DNA of 64,000 nt from Planctomicrobium sp051466335 (GTDB taxonomy: Bacteria > Planctomycetota > Planctomycetia > Planctomycetales > Planctomycetaceae): NCBI RefSeq assembly GCF_051466335.1, contig NZ_CP195793.1:2232001-2296000 (forward strand), read 5' to 3'. Shown piece after piece: positions 34,823-45,107 of this stretch. The position numbers and the translations under genes were made by a program. Numbering within the stretch: the stretch's first letter is position 1; each line of letters starts with the position of its first letter. The notes beneath the pieces are model-generated. The model ran no database searches and had not been told where the DNA came from. It was given only the letters and a program-made list of their open reading frames with translations.

Positions 34823-35320
34823 CTAGTATCGAACTCGTACCACACCGCGTCGTGGATAAACAACTGCTCGAGGTGCTGGACGCTGCACAGCGCGAATGAC
34901 GACGGGAGCGGGAGCGACTGGCGTCACCACAACTGGAGCGCCGTAAACAGGAGTCGAGTAATAACCGACCTGCGTCACCATATCGTCAGCCATGGGGGCA
35001 ACCGGAACTGGGGGAATTGGCGAACTCCCCTCAGGGATCGGTGCGATTGGTGTGGGGACGACTGGAGTCGGAATGGCTGGTGTCGCTGCCGGCACTTGTG
35101 GCGGCATTGCCGGTGCAGGGGGGACGATCACGGGAGCAACAGGGACCACCACACGATATGCCGGTGCATAACGCAGTCCGACCGGAACAGGTGTATAGAC
35201 TGGGCCAACTACCACCGGGAAGGTCGTTGTGCCGGTTGGAACGTAGTAAACCTGAGCTTCCGCCAAAGAAGCGGACAGGCTGCAGACAGCCGCACACAAC
35301 AACAGTCGAACAGTTCGCAT
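34823..35320 (-). CDS. Secreted Pro/Val-rich protein, hypothetical
   Basis: 165 residues with a signal peptide (about 1-22, ending AEAQ). The mature part is low complexity, made of Val-Pro-Val and Ala-Pro runs with Tyr (VYTPVPVGLRYAPAYRVVVPV) and a basic C-terminus (YPRRGVVRVRY). It has no recognised domain; a cell-wall or surface structural protein is a reasonable guess. AAGGA lies 8 bases before the ATG. It is 600 bases downstream of the alpha-2-macroglobulin gene on the same strand, but that gene has its own terminator. Confidence 0.72.
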   Translation of the reverse strand: MRTVRLLLCAAVCSLSASLAEAQVYYVPTGTTTFPVVVGPVYTPVPVGLRYAPAYRVVVPVAPVIVPPAPAMPPQVPAATPAIPTPVVPTPIAPIPEGSSPIPPVPVAPMADDMVTQVGYYSTPVYGAPVVVTPVAPAPVVIRAVQRPAPRAVVYPRRGVVRVRY

Positions 35321-35863
35321 GACTTAATCCTTGTATAATAGGCAAGTTGAAACGGGTAACTTGCGTAGACCTCAACTTTAGGGCAATTTCTGTTGGCTGT
35401 CGATTATATAGAGGGAGATATTGGCTTTTCTCACATTTCCCGAGCCATCCAATCGTCGCATTCGGTCTGATGTGCGTTGCGGAGGAGTAGGGAAGCCCCC
35501 TCGTTTTATCAGCGCAGACCGATTTGATTGAGCGACATGCTTTCAAACCTCTCGAAGTAATTCGATGGACTCAGAAACCAGACCAGAATGGACGAAGTGG
35601 CTCATCAGTCAGCTCATCCGCCAAATTTCTGGGGGTGAAGAACAGCCGATGCACCGACAACTACCGCGATCATGGGGTTCCGCGCCTCTCCAATGTCCCA
35701 GACAACCGACCGAAAGCACGAGGATTCACCTCTGAAGGGGAGTGATTTCCAGCTTTCGTGAATCGAAGCAAAGCAAATTGGGAGCAATCGAATTTTCGAT
35801 CTTTGATTGAAAACTCCGGCTAAGTTGCCTCGGTTGCCACTCAGCGTCGAAATTGCTCGTGCA
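35321..35863. other. Intergenic region upstream of the Pro/Val-rich gene
   Basis: Holds the promoter region of the secreted protein gene (AT-rich CTATTATACAAGG on the minus strand just ahead of its start). A 104-codon minus-strand frame at 35614-35928 runs through the terminator hairpin and is not credible. Confidence 0.45.
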
Positions 35864-35902
35864 ATAAAAAAAGAGCTGCTCATCCCATCAATGAGCAGCT
35901 CT
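35864..35902 (-). terminator. Intrinsic terminator of the alpha-2-macroglobulin gene
   Basis: Perfect 12-bp stem AGAGCTGCTCAT (35872-35883) and ATGAGCAGCTCT (35891-35902) with a 7-base loop; seven Ts follow on the minus strand. Confidence 0.9.
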
Positions 35903-35928
35903 CCCTTCCCTCCCCTTGAGAACTCCAC

Positions 35929-38900
35929 TTACTTCGAAGCAGCCTTCTCAGGGAGATCACCAATAATCAGCTTCATTTCGTCCGAGTTGGCACGAAGTTC
36001 AGGGGAGTACATGGCGTGTGCCTTGGTGGGCAGGGCACTGAACTTTCCAGGGACTTCCGCACGCACACGGTAGCTCACAGAGTGTTTGCCGCGCGACAGC
36101 TGACGCAAGAAGAACGCCACTTTTTCGTCGCGGAACTCGACATACGCCCCCAAACCTCCGGAGGTGTATCCGCTCTGCAGGTCGACCGGCTCGCAGCCAG
36201 CTGCTTTCATGTCCTCGAAGATCACGTACTCGTAGTCATTCTTTGAATCGATCTCGAGTTCAATCTCGACCAGATCCCCGCTGACCACTTCTGAAAGACT
36301 TGCGAGTTCTTCCCGCTTGTATTTCAGAACTGCCTGATCAACAACTTCTCCTCGGCTGCCAGCGACTGTGCCTTTTGCGTCCTTATCCTGAATGAGACGA
36401 TAGAACTTGCGTCCCACCTTGATCTCCAGGCCGGCAGCCGTGATGAACTCCTCCTTGGTGAAGTTCGTCACGTAGGCGTTGAAGTACAACGGATTCAATG
36501 GACCTTCTTTTCCGTCCAGCGATTTACGTCGTAGCTCGACAGTGTGTTCTCCAGATGTCACTGCCTCCCCTTCAAGGACAAACGAGCCATTGAAGCTGAA
36601 CAGCACTTCTGGAGTGATCTCAACCGATTGCTTCAGTTCGCCGTCCAGCAGGACTTCGACAACCATATTCGGTTTCCCTTCGCCAGAAGCCTTGAGGTAC
36701 TCGGCGAGTGCTTCGATGCAGTACGCGGTATCTCGGGTGCTATTCCAGTAAGTCCCATTCTTTCGGTTGTTGATCAGGTATTTCACCAAGCCTGCTGCCT
36801 TGGGATTCTTGGCATCGACCCGTGACAGGAGCTTCAGATACTGAGCGTTCGCTTCCACGGTGTTGCTGTACCAGTACCACCATGCGTTGTTGTTGGGCAG
36901 ATCGATGTACGCAGTCTGGTTTTCCTCGTCCACTTTCATGAACTGATCAATGTTCTTGATGACCATGTTGCGTTGCTCGATCGCCTGCAGTTCATGCAAA
37001 GCCAGTCCGAACAGTGCCTGCGAGTAGAGTGAGACCTTATTGCGATCGCGATACAGGAAACGCTGCATTTCGGCGTTCTCGACCTTCGCATCGACCAGAA
37101 TGGAGAACACGAGGACATCGAGATCTGACACCTGCTGTTTGTAGCGTTCTTTGCGTGTCGGATCCTTGGTGTGTCGCTCCCCTTCCTGAAGAAGTGCGAC
37201 CTGTTCGTCCTGACTCGATTTCAGCCAGGCAATTCCTCGGTCCAGCATCCCGTCAACAAGAGCAACGTCGTTCTTGGCTGCGATCTGGAGTCCGTGAACA
37301 ACAACCGCAGTAGTGTGCGGATAGGAACGTTCCTGGAATCCGGAGAACCAGCCCCAGCCACCATCATCATTCTGCATGGCGGCCAGATCTTTGACGCCGG
37401 TTTTCACCATCAACGATAGTTCGTCTTCGCTAAACACCGGGTTTCGGTCGAATTGCTTCCAGCGTTTTGCTCTTTCCGCAGGATCGCCGATTTCCTGAGC
37501 GTTCAGGTTGGTTCGCTTCTCTTGAATGGCTTTGAGATTCATCCCCATGTCGAGAAGGATCTTCTGAGTGATCACCGTCGGGACGAAGCGGTTCAGTGTC
37601 TGCTCTGTGCATCCATAGGGGTAATCGGCGAGGTAGGGGAGGGCGTCAACCATTGCACCTGCCAGAGTCGGCGAATAACGAATCTCGATTCGGGATTGCT
37701 CCGCATTCCGCTCTTCTGGGACAGTGAACTTCACGCTCCCACTTGTTGCGTCTGGACGAATGATTCCGCTGTAGGATTCCGTTTTGAGGATTCCATGAAC
37801 AATCACAGGGAACTTCATCTGCATTGCGTCCGATTCTTCATCAGTCAACGCCTTCATTGTGATGGCTGCCTCTCCGGGAGCGACAGCTTTCACTTTCCAG
37901 TCGATCCGATGTTCTCCGCCAGCAGCAATTGTTACGGTCTGCTTCAGATCATCGCTGATTGGGCGGAGCGTGTCACCGGCCAGTTCCAACACGACCTGAA
38001 CCTGTTTATCGGACTTCAGGTAGTTGTGAACAACTGCTGAGAGAACGACTTCGTCTGTCTCGACAAAGAAGCGAGGAGCCTGAAGACGAACAACCAGATT
38101 CTTGGCTGTGACGACTTCACGTGTCGATTCACCGACATTAGTGCCTGCTCCCATTCCCCAAGCCCGGATCTTCCAGCTGGAGAGATTCTCTGGCATATCG
38201 AATGTGACTTTCGCAATGCCAGTTTTGTCGGTGACAATGTCAGCCTTCCAGAACGCGGTATCGGCGAAATTCGTTCGAACTGTGGGGGCAACTGTCGTTG
38301 CGTCTGCTCCGCCACCCGCCGGTCCGTTTTGCCCCTTCGCCATCGCTGCCTCAGGGGCTGCCCCATCCATCATCATCATCGGAGCGGCTTGAGGGGCATC
38401 GAATTCTGCTCCACCCGCACCGGCCCGACTTCGCAACATCTTGCGACCACCAAAATTGTTGTCTTCTTTGTAATTCTCAGAGATCTTTTCTTCCCTCATC
38501 TCAGAAAAGTCCGCCAGAAGAACACTGTCGCCGAAAGCCCCAAGGAGCTGCATTGCGATGGTGTTGTCGGCAAGGATCTGATGACTCCATCTTCCCAGAT
38601 TCGTCTCGGCGCTTGGCGAATGATGGCGACGCCATTTCCAGAAGAACTCTTTGATTTCGCTGACATTCGAACCCCCGGAGATGTATTCGACTGCTCGGTC
38701 ATAGACGCTCAGTAGTACCGCACCGACGACAGGCTCGCCGGTGGCATCTGTAACTTTGACTTCAATTTCTGCCTTGGATCCGGGAAGGTAACTTTCTGAA
38801 GATGGAATCACTTCGACATTCAATACCCGCTCAGCTGGCGGGACCATGATCTCCTGAGCAATGTTGTGCAATTTCCCATTGCTAACAGTAATAGCCTCCA

Positions 38901-41900
38901 CGAAGAAGTTGGGCATGTCTTTAAGTGCCACTTCCAATTCAACCAGGGTGCTCTTGCCGTCGAGTCGCAAGACCTGTGGAACTCCTGCTGCGACCCCGTT
39001 TGATGGGCGAACGAAGAGCAACACGGTTGATTCTGCTCGGTTTGTGTTGACCAGAAGTTGAACTTTGTCTCCCGGAGCGTAGTTCTTCTTGTCGAGAACA
39101 AGTTCAAGGTCACTGAATTTGAAGTCGGATCCGTTGAAGCCGTCCCCGCGAATCACGAAGAGGTGTCCCCCCTCAATGACGGGTCCGTTTTCTTCACTTT
39201 GAAGTTTGTAGGAAAGGCGATACTGACCGGCTGCAGCCGCTTCCATGACTTGGCTGGCTGCCCCGTCGGCATTGGTTGTGACTTCCCACTCTTTAACCGC
39301 TTCCTCAACGGGTTTGCCGTCTTTGTAAGTCACTTTCAGGAGTTTGAGTTTCCCTGTGCCCTCGATTCCTTTGCCGTCGAGAGTGCGGGCCTGAAAGCTC
39401 GCTTCGATTTTGTCGCCGACGTTGTAATAGCCACGATCTGTCCACGCGATGATCTGGAATGGCTCGCGAGCAACGAGGACTTTTCCAGAGCCGACAATCG
39501 TTCGACGAGAAGCATCGACGACCTCAGCGGTAATGGAGTATTCGTGGTCCTCGTCACCGTGGATCGCTTTTGCGATTGATGAATCAATTTCGATCTGAAC
39601 CGTTCCGTCTGCTCCGATCTCCACTTCCTGGTCAAGTACCAGTTCAGGCGGATCCTGATTCCAGTGTGCCCACGATGGTCGCGGAGAGGTACATCCCCAA
39701 ACATTGAAGCCCGGATACCAGCCATTGCTCCGTTCGAACCACCAGTAACCATTTCCGTAGAGCCAATCCCATCGATCAACTGGGAACCAGCTGGCATCGT
39801 GAGTTGACCGCTCGACTTTGAACTTCACCGTTGCTTTGGTGACTGGAGCCCCGTAGAAATACTTGGCTTTAATTGTCGCAGTGATCTTGTCGCCAAGCTG
39901 AACCGGTTTCGTCGGTGCTTCGACAGTCACTTCAAATTCGGGCTTCTTGTATTCTTCGACCCGGAATCCGAGTGAGCCGCTCACTTCGGGGGTCCCATTC
40001 AGGCGGCCAAACTCAGTGTCGATGTAGATCTGGTACGAACCCAACGCTGCCTGAACAGGCAGTGAGTAGAATCCGGAAAACCCTCCGAAGGCATCGGAGA
40101 CATATTCCTGCGCATAGACTTCCACCCCTTGCGGGTCCTGGATCTTGACGCGGAATTTCTTGTCCGCGTATTTCGATGATTCTGGGAGGTCGTACTTCGC
40201 TTCACGCACCCAGAATTTGAATTCGACTTTCTGATCGGGGCGATAGACCGGACGATCCGTCACGATGTAGGTTTTGTTGGCCTGATAGACCTCATCGTAG
40301 CGGTCTGAATACCACACTCCATTAAACCCGAGGTACGCAAATCGGCCGTCGTCGCTCTTAACGGTTGCCATCCAGTTGTATCCGGAACTGGCGAGTTTTT
40401 CGTTGACGATCACCATGCCGTCCGCATTACTGAATTCAGCAAACTTTTGCGTCTGGACGTTGTATCGCTTTCCGATCTGATCGTAGACCTGCTGGTAGCC
40501 AAAGAACTGGACATTGGCCTTTTCGATAGGGGCCCCGGTCTTGGCATCTGCGATGAAATACATCGCTTCCTGATTCAGTGCTTTCTTGACGATCGAAGTA
40601 TCGTTCAACCAGAGGACGATGTTGGTTGTATTTCCATCGGCGACTTTGGCGGTGACTAGATAAGCCCCCCCTTTTTGCAGGGGAGTGGTGACTGTGATCA
40701 AGCGATCGAAGTGCTTCTCTCGGGGAGAGAGTTCAAGTGACCACTCGGCGACCTTTTCACCGAGATACTTTTCTTGTTTCTGATTGACGAGGCTGTAGCC
40801 GATCTGTTCGATCTGCATTTGCTGCCAATCGAGTTGCTCTGGCTTGGTTTCAATGTATTTCTGAACGTCCGCGATGAGTTCAGGAATCTTGATGAGATGG
40901 GCAGTAAACGACACCTGCTTGGCGTTTCGAAATCTGAAGTCAACCGTCGCGCCACTCCCCGCTGCGGTGCTGACTGTCGGTTCGAACTGTCCCCAGTTTT
41001 TGATAATCTGGTCTAGCTGCGCCTGCCGACCGTCTGGCGAATTCGGGAATCGCTTGATGCTCTCCTGGTAGTAGCTCGCTGCTTTTTCGAATTGCTGGCG
41101 ATCGAGGAATATGGATGCGAGTTGATCCAGTGAATATTGCTGGAACACTCCCTGTGTCGGCCCGGAGACCTGAGCGATTTTCTTCAGAATGGCGATCGGA
41201 TTGAATTCGTCTGGAAGTTTGAATCGTTTGACCCCATTGGCCAAGCGGGCGATGGTTTCATCTTCGCCCAAACCGGGGAGGGACCAGATTCCTTCTAACT
41301 TTTCAGCTCCATCCTCTCGAGGGAGTTGAATTCCCCAGTCGCGGAGTGTTTGCACGCCGAATTGCTGATGCAGAAAGATCGCGAACTGGAAGTCGACTTC
41401 ACTCTTGCGGGAAGGATCGAACTCGACGCTTTGCTGAAGGCACCAGCGCCAGCGTTCCCCATCGGTTTTCGCGTTTTCAAATGAATCAGGCACCTGAATG
41501 AAGACGGGATTTCCCTCTTCATCAACGGGAGCTCCTTGCGGCTGGCTGCGAGGGACACCTCTTCGGAATCTTCCGGAGATTGCGACACCCTCTGGATAGT
41601 CGATGACCTGCTGCAGATCAGTCAAATCCTGTAATTTCCAGGCTTCTTGATTCTTCAGCATGTTGGCAAAATCGCGGTAGAAGAGCGATTTCTGATTCGC
41701 TTCAGCTCCCTCGGGGAGCTTCAACATCGCAGTGTTCATCCAGACCAACGACTGAGACCGGTCACGCTCGGAAACATCGATGTAAGCTCCACCGCCGCGT
41801 TGGTTCCCGCGAGTAAATTCACCCGCGACAATAAAGCCGAAGTGGGGTACGGACGAAATTGTGTTCGCTGCGTTTCGGTAGGCTTCCCAGTTTTCCGGGT

Positions 41901-42207
41901 GCTTTTCGAGCATCGTCTTCAGCAACCCGTCCACTTCCTGCCATTGCTGAAGCATTCCCAAACACTCGACTAACGCAGAGAGGTCTGTTGAGAACTGATC
42001 GCCGCTGGCGTTTTCACTCATGATCAATTTGCGATATTTCTCGAGTGCATCTTTGTAGTTTCCAGCCTTTCGAGCAGCATCAGCCTCCTTGCGAAGTTCC
42101 AACGTTGTCGGTTCGGCAGCCATCGAAAAAAGAACTCCAGTAAGCAACACAATGGAGAGTGGGGCGATCAACAACCCACAAAGGCGATTTTTCAACGTGA
42201 GCGACAT
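35929..42207 (-). CDS. Alpha-2-macroglobulin family protein
   Basis: 2092 residues, exported. Signal segment (about 10-30), an N-terminal TPR-like region (about 30-400, with KAGNYKDALEKYRKL and FEKAASYYQESIKRFPNSPD), then macroglobulin domains including DRPVYRPDQKVEFKFWVRE (MG2-type), a central low-complexity part (about 1245-1300, RAGAGG, MMMMDG, AGGG) that could serve as a bait region, FDMPENLSSWKIRAWGMG, and the thioester domain with YPYGCTEQT (Cys1533, Gln1536). Such proteins trap proteases. It is longer than enterobacterial A2M (about 1650). No pbpC is adjacent. AAGGA lies 6 bases upstream of the ATG. Confidence 0.92.
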   Translation of the reverse strand: MSLTLKNRLCGLLIAPLSIVLLTGVLFSMAAEPTTLELRKEADAARKAGNYKDALEKYRKLIMSENASGDQFSTDLSALVECLGMLQQWQEVDGLLKTMLEKHPENWEAYRNAANTISSVPHFGFIVAGEFTRGNQRGGGAYIDVSERDRSQSLVWMNTAMLKLPEGAEANQKSLFYRDFANMLKNQEAWKLQDLTDLQQVIDYPEGVAISGRFRRGVPRSQPQGAPVDEEGNPVFIQVPDSFENAKTDGERWRWCLQQSVEFDPSRKSEVDFQFAIFLHQQFGVQTLRDWGIQLPREDGAEKLEGIWSLPGLGEDETIARLANGVKRFKLPDEFNPIAILKKIAQVSGPTQGVFQQYSLDQLASIFLDRQQFEKAASYYQESIKRFPNSPDGRQAQLDQIIKNWGQFEPTVSTAAGSGATVDFRFRNAKQVSFTAHLIKIPELIADVQKYIETKPEQLDWQQMQIEQIGYSLVNQKQEKYLGEKVAEWSLELSPREKHFDRLITVTTPLQKGGAYLVTAKVADGNTTNIVLWLNDTSIVKKALNQEAMYFIADAKTGAPIEKANVQFFGYQQVYDQIGKRYNVQTQKFAEFSNADGMVIVNEKLASSGYNWMATVKSDDGRFAYLGFNGVWYSDRYDEVYQANKTYIVTDRPVYRPDQKVEFKFWVREAKYDLPESSKYADKKFRVKIQDPQGVEVYAQEYVSDAFGGFSGFYSLPVQAALGSYQIYIDTEFGRLNGTPEVSGSLGFRVEEYKKPEFEVTVEAPTKPVQLGDKITATIKAKYFYGAPVTKATVKFKVERSTHDASWFPVDRWDWLYGNGYWWFERSNGWYPGFNVWGCTSPRPSWAHWNQDPPELVLDQEVEIGADGTVQIEIDSSIAKAIHGDEDHEYSITAEVVDASRRTIVGSGKVLVAREPFQIIAWTDRGYYNVGDKIEASFQARTLDGKGIEGTGKLKLLKVTYKDGKPVEEAVKEWEVTTNADGAASQVMEAAAAGQYRLSYKLQSEENGPVIEGGHLFVIRGDGFNGSDFKFSDLELVLDKKNYAPGDKVQLLVNTNRAESTVLLFVRPSNGVAAGVPQVLRLDGKSTLVELEVALKDMPNFFVEAITVSNGKLHNIAQEIMVPPAERVLNVEVIPSSESYLPGSKAEIEVKVTDATGEPVVGAVLLSVYDRAVEYISGGSNVSEIKEFFWKWRRHHSPSAETNLGRWSHQILADNTIAMQLLGAFGDSVLLADFSEMREEKISENYKEDNNFGGRKMLRSRAGAGGAEFDAPQAAPMMMMDGAAPEAAMAKGQNGPAGGGADATTVAPTVRTNFADTAFWKADIVTDKTGIAKVTFDMPENLSSWKIRAWGMGAGTNVGESTREVVTAKNLVVRLQAPRFFVETDEVVLSAVVHNYLKSDKQVQVVLELAGDTLRPISDDLKQTVTIAAGGEHRIDWKVKAVAPGEAAITMKALTDEESDAMQMKFPVIVHGILKTESYSGIIRPDATSGSVKFTVPEERNAEQSRIEIRYSPTLAGAMVDALPYLADYPYGCTEQTLNRFVPTVITQKILLDMGMNLKAIQEKRTNLNAQEIGDPAERAKRWKQFDRNPVFSEDELSLMVKTGVKDLAAMQNDDGGWGWFSGFQERSYPHTTAVVVHGLQIAAKNDVALVDGMLDRGIAWLKSSQDEQVALLQEGERHTKDPTRKERYKQQVSDLDVLVFSILVDAKVENAEMQRFLYRDRNKVSLYSQALFGLALHELQAIEQRNMVIKNIDQFMKVDEENQTAYIDLPNNNAWWYWYSNTVEANAQYLKLLSRVDAKNPKAAGLVKYLINNRKNGTYWNSTRDTAYCIEALAEYLKASGEGKPNMVVEVLLDGELKQSVEITPEVLFSFNGSFVLEGEAVTSGEHTVELRRKSLDGKEGPLNPLYFNAYVTNFTKEEFITAAGLEIKVGRKFYRLIQDKDAKGTVAGSRGEVVDQAVLKYKREELASLSEVVSGDLVEIELEIDSKNDYEYVIFEDMKAAGCEPVDLQSGYTSGGLGAYVEFRDEKVAFFLRQLSRGKHSVSYRVRAEVPGKFSALPTKAHAMYSPELRANSDEMKLIIGDLPEKAASK

Positions 42208-42780
42208 GATATTCCTTCAAAGAGCAGCTCTATGCGGTGCTTCGGAACGGCTGATCGAGATGAGAGACTGACCGGGACCTTCAAGGACGTGAATTAATGA
42301 AAGGGGGTTGATGAGTTCTATTGAATCGAAACAGCCCGTATCTCTACGGACAGGCTCTGTTTTTGAGGGATCGACTTCCTCTTTGATACGATGTTCTTTT
42401 TAAAAGTTCCATCAGTTCATCACTTTCTACCAAAGTTTTTGGCTGAAAATGATGTCAGACAATCGCAGCGGACCCGAGAAATCAGCATGAGATGATTGAC
42501 AGGGGGCGATTTCTCGACGACGATATTCCTACTTCAATCAAGTATTGACACCTTTCGGGGTTACTTCCCAATTGTTGATGTCCAGCAGTTGGTTCACGTT
42601 TGAACTGGAAGATGGCTTTGGGGGCAAAGCCGCGCAGCGCAATCCGGAGATTCCGGCATGAAAAGCAACCGGAGCTGCAGTTCAGTGCTCGATTTCAGCA
42701 GTCTCACAAACTTGGCAACCAAGCCCATCATTTAATCACACCAACCCACATTTCCCCTTTCTATCACTGAAGAGGCAGAT
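42208..42780. other. Divergent intergenic region (A2M / coaE)
   Basis: 573 bases between divergent genes. No frame or RNA is supported. AT-rich tracts around 42390-42440 may hold the promoter of the large gene. Confidence 0.45.
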
Positions 42781-43437
42781 ATGTCCGCCGCTCGGATTCC
42801 GGTGATCGGAATCGTTGGTGGAATCGGTTCTGGGAAGTCCGCCCTGGCAATCGCGTTGAACCAACATTTTCAATGCGCTCGGCTCGATGCTGATGCGTCT
42901 GGCCACCGTGCTCTGTTACTTCCCAAAGTCGTGACCGCAATTACAAGTGCGTTTGGAGATCAGATTCTCGATGGGGAAGGGAATATCGCCCGTCCGGAAC
43001 TGGCCAAACTCGTATTCGGAACCACAGAAAAGCACATCGCCGCTCGAAAGAAACTCGAACAGATCGTTTACCCTTATATTCGCAGCGATATTGTCAAACA
43101 ACTTGAACAGCATCAAAGCGACTCGGATTGTGATTTAATTCTGCTAGATGCAGCTTTACTTCTGGAATCCGGCTGGTCCAATGATTGTGACGCCATCATT
43201 TTTGTAGACGTGCCCGATTCAATCCGAAAGGCTCGAGTCAAACAACGTGGATGGTCGCAGGAACATCTGAGGCAGCGTGAGGCCAGCCAGCTTTCGCTCG
43301 AAGAAAAGAAATCCAGATCGGATCTCATCGTCGACAACTCTGGTGACATCGACGAAACCGCAAGGATTGTTGGGGATTGGATCAAGCAGCGCTTTCAGTT
43401 GGAGACTGATGTCGAAGTCTCAAGAACTTCCCGTTGA
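42781..43437 (+). CDS. coaE: Dephospho-CoA kinase
   Basis: 218 residues. Walker A GGIGSGKSALA at residues 13-23, substrate-binding RLDADASGHRALL, and the lid region (VKQRGWSQEHLRQREASQLSLEEKKSRSDLIVDNSGD) with the conserved ADxVIxN-like SDLIVDN. It catalyses the last step of coenzyme A synthesis, phosphorylating the ribose 3'-hydroxyl of dephospho-CoA. It precedes rho by 174 bases on the same strand, so the two may share a transcript. Confidence 0.94.
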   Translation: MSAARIPVIGIVGGIGSGKSALAIALNQHFQCARLDADASGHRALLLPKVVTAITSAFGDQILDGEGNIARPELAKLVFGTTEKHIAARKKLEQIVYPYIRSDIVKQLEQHQSDSDCDLILLDAALLLESGWSNDCDAIIFVDVPDSIRKARVKQRGWSQEHLRQREASQLSLEEKKSRSDLIVDNSGDIDETARIVGDWIKQRFQLETDVEVSRTSR

Positions 43438-43611
43438 TTCGGGGAGAAATACTCAATCGGTACTGCCCCCGTGCAGACGGTTCGAGAGTCGACAACAGCA
43501 AGACGAAACACAGTCCTGATATCATTTCGCGGATTTTCGGAAACGTTCTTCAGAAGCGTTTCCCAATCAAACATTTCAGTTTTCCTACCGAGACAAACTG
43601 TCGAGAACGAC

Positions 43612-45027
43612 ATGCCCAAATCAACTCAAACTTCGAGCTCTCGCGCCAAATCTCCTTCCGATGATACAGAGACCGCTTCGCAAAACGGGATCGCTCCTGT
43701 CGACGGCGAGGCGGAAACCGCGTACGAAGCCGCTGATTCTCGTTACGAGGACGCGAAACGTGGAGATATCCACATCGCAGCCCTTCAGAGAATGACCATG
43801 AAAGAGTTGATTGATCTCGCGAAACGCGAGAATATCAACGAAGTGGTCGGCCTGAAGAAACAGGACCTGATCTTCCGCATTCTCAAAGAACGCACGAAGA
43901 TGAACGGTCTGATGTTTGGTGAGGGTACTCTCGAAATTCTCCCGGATGGATTCGGATTCCTTCGCAGCCCGGACTACCACTATCTCCCCTGTCCGGACGA
44001 TATCTACGTGTCACCGAGTCAGATTCGGCGATTCGGACTACGAACGGGGGCGACAGTCGCTGGGCAGATTCGACCACCCAAAGAGAATGAGCGATATTTC
44101 GCTCTCCTCCGTGTCGAAGCAATCAACGGAGCCGATCCGAACCTGGTTCCAGATAAAGTTCCATTCGACGACCTCACTCCGCTGCACCCGAAAGATCGAC
44201 TCCGTCTTTCTACAGATCCTGCGGAACTGAGCACCAGAACTGTTGATATTGTCGCTCCGATCGGTTTTGGTCAGCGTGGTCTGATTGTTTCTCCTCCGCG
44301 TGCAGGAAAGACAGTGTTGTTGCAGAAACTTGCGAAAGCGGTTCTCGACAATCACCCTGAAGCCTACGTCATCGTTTTGTTGATCGACGAGCGGCCGGAA
44401 GAAGTGACGGACATGGAGCGTCAGGTGAAAGGAAGTCACTGTGAAGTGATCTCCAGCACGTTTGACGAACCACCCAGCCGACATATTCAGGTCTCGGAAA
44501 TGGTGATCGAGAAAGCAAAACGAATGGTCGAATACGGCCATGACGTTGTGATCTTCCTGGATTCCATCACGCGTTTGGCCCGTGCGTACAATACGGAATG
44601 CCCGAACTCCGGAAAGATCCTCACTGGCGGCGTGGATGCCAACGCATTGCAGCACCCCAAACGATTCTTCGGTGCTGCTCGCGCAGTGGAAGAGGGGGGA
44701 AGCCTCACGATCATCGCGACGGCCCTCGTCGACACCGGATCGAAGATGGACGAAGTGATTTTCGAAGAATTTAAGGGAACCGGAAACACCGAGTTGCACC
44801 TTGACCGCCGGATGGTTGAGAAACGAATCTGGCCAGCGATCGACGTCAATAAGTCCGGGACCCGCCGAGAAGAACTCCTGATGGGCGAGGATGAACTCCG
44901 TCGCGTCTGGATCCTCCGTCGTGTTCTCAACGACATGAGTCCTGTGGAAGCGATGGAGCTTCTCACCAACCGGATGCGTCGAAGTAAAACGAACGATGAA
45001 TTCCTGCATTCGATGAATCTGAGTTAG
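43612..45027 (+). CDS. rho: Transcription termination factor Rho
   Basis: 471 residues. The frame opens at 43471, but ATG at 43612 gives a normal N-terminus. A Ser/Ala/Asp-rich leader of about 50 residues precedes the helical Rho N domain (LQRMTMKELIDLAKREN), the cold-shock RNA-binding domain (GFGFLRSPDYHYLPCPDDIYVSPSQIRRF-type sequence), Walker A SPPRAGKTVLL, Walker B region VIVLLIDERPEEVTDMER and the R loop GILTGGVDANALQHPKRFFGAAR-type segment. Hexameric RNA helicase that ends transcription. It converges on the caspase-like gene, and its intrinsic terminator overlaps that gene's 3' end. Confidence 0.96.
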   Translation: MPKSTQTSSSRAKSPSDDTETASQNGIAPVDGEAETAYEAADSRYEDAKRGDIHIAALQRMTMKELIDLAKRENINEVVGLKKQDLIFRILKERTKMNGLMFGEGTLEILPDGFGFLRSPDYHYLPCPDDIYVSPSQIRRFGLRTGATVAGQIRPPKENERYFALLRVEAINGADPNLVPDKVPFDDLTPLHPKDRLRLSTDPAELSTRTVDIVAPIGFGQRGLIVSPPRAGKTVLLQKLAKAVLDNHPEAYVIVLLIDERPEEVTDMERQVKGSHCEVISSTFDEPPSRHIQVSEMVIEKAKRMVEYGHDVVIFLDSITRLARAYNTECPNSGKILTGGVDANALQHPKRFFGAARAVEEGGSLTIIATALVDTGSKMDEVIFEEFKGTGNTELHLDRRMVEKRIWPAIDVNKSGTRREELLMGEDELRRVWILRRVLNDMSPVEAMELLTNRMRRSKTNDEFLHSMNLS

Positions 45028-45055
45028 TCACTCACTGTTCGAATGCTCTGCTTAC

Positions 45056-45107
45056 AACCGGACCAAAGTGGCGTCAGCGTTCGACGTCACTTTGGTCCGG
45101 TTCTTTT
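45056..45107 (+). terminator. Rho gene terminator overlapping the converging gene
   Basis: AACCGGACCAAAGTG (45056-45070) pairs with CACTTTGGTCCGGTT (45088-45102), with the inner GCGTC/GACGT close to pairing, then CTTTTTG. The right arm is also the last coding part of the minus-strand caspase-like gene (stop at 45074). Confidence 0.85.

Noticed and set aside
35614..35928. 104-codon minus-strand frame after the A2M gene
   Set aside because: It runs through a perfect terminator hairpin and has no known motif.
44038..45009. 323-codon open frame antisense to rho
   Set aside because: Fully inside rho, composition is unlike a protein, and no start signal; a shadow frame.
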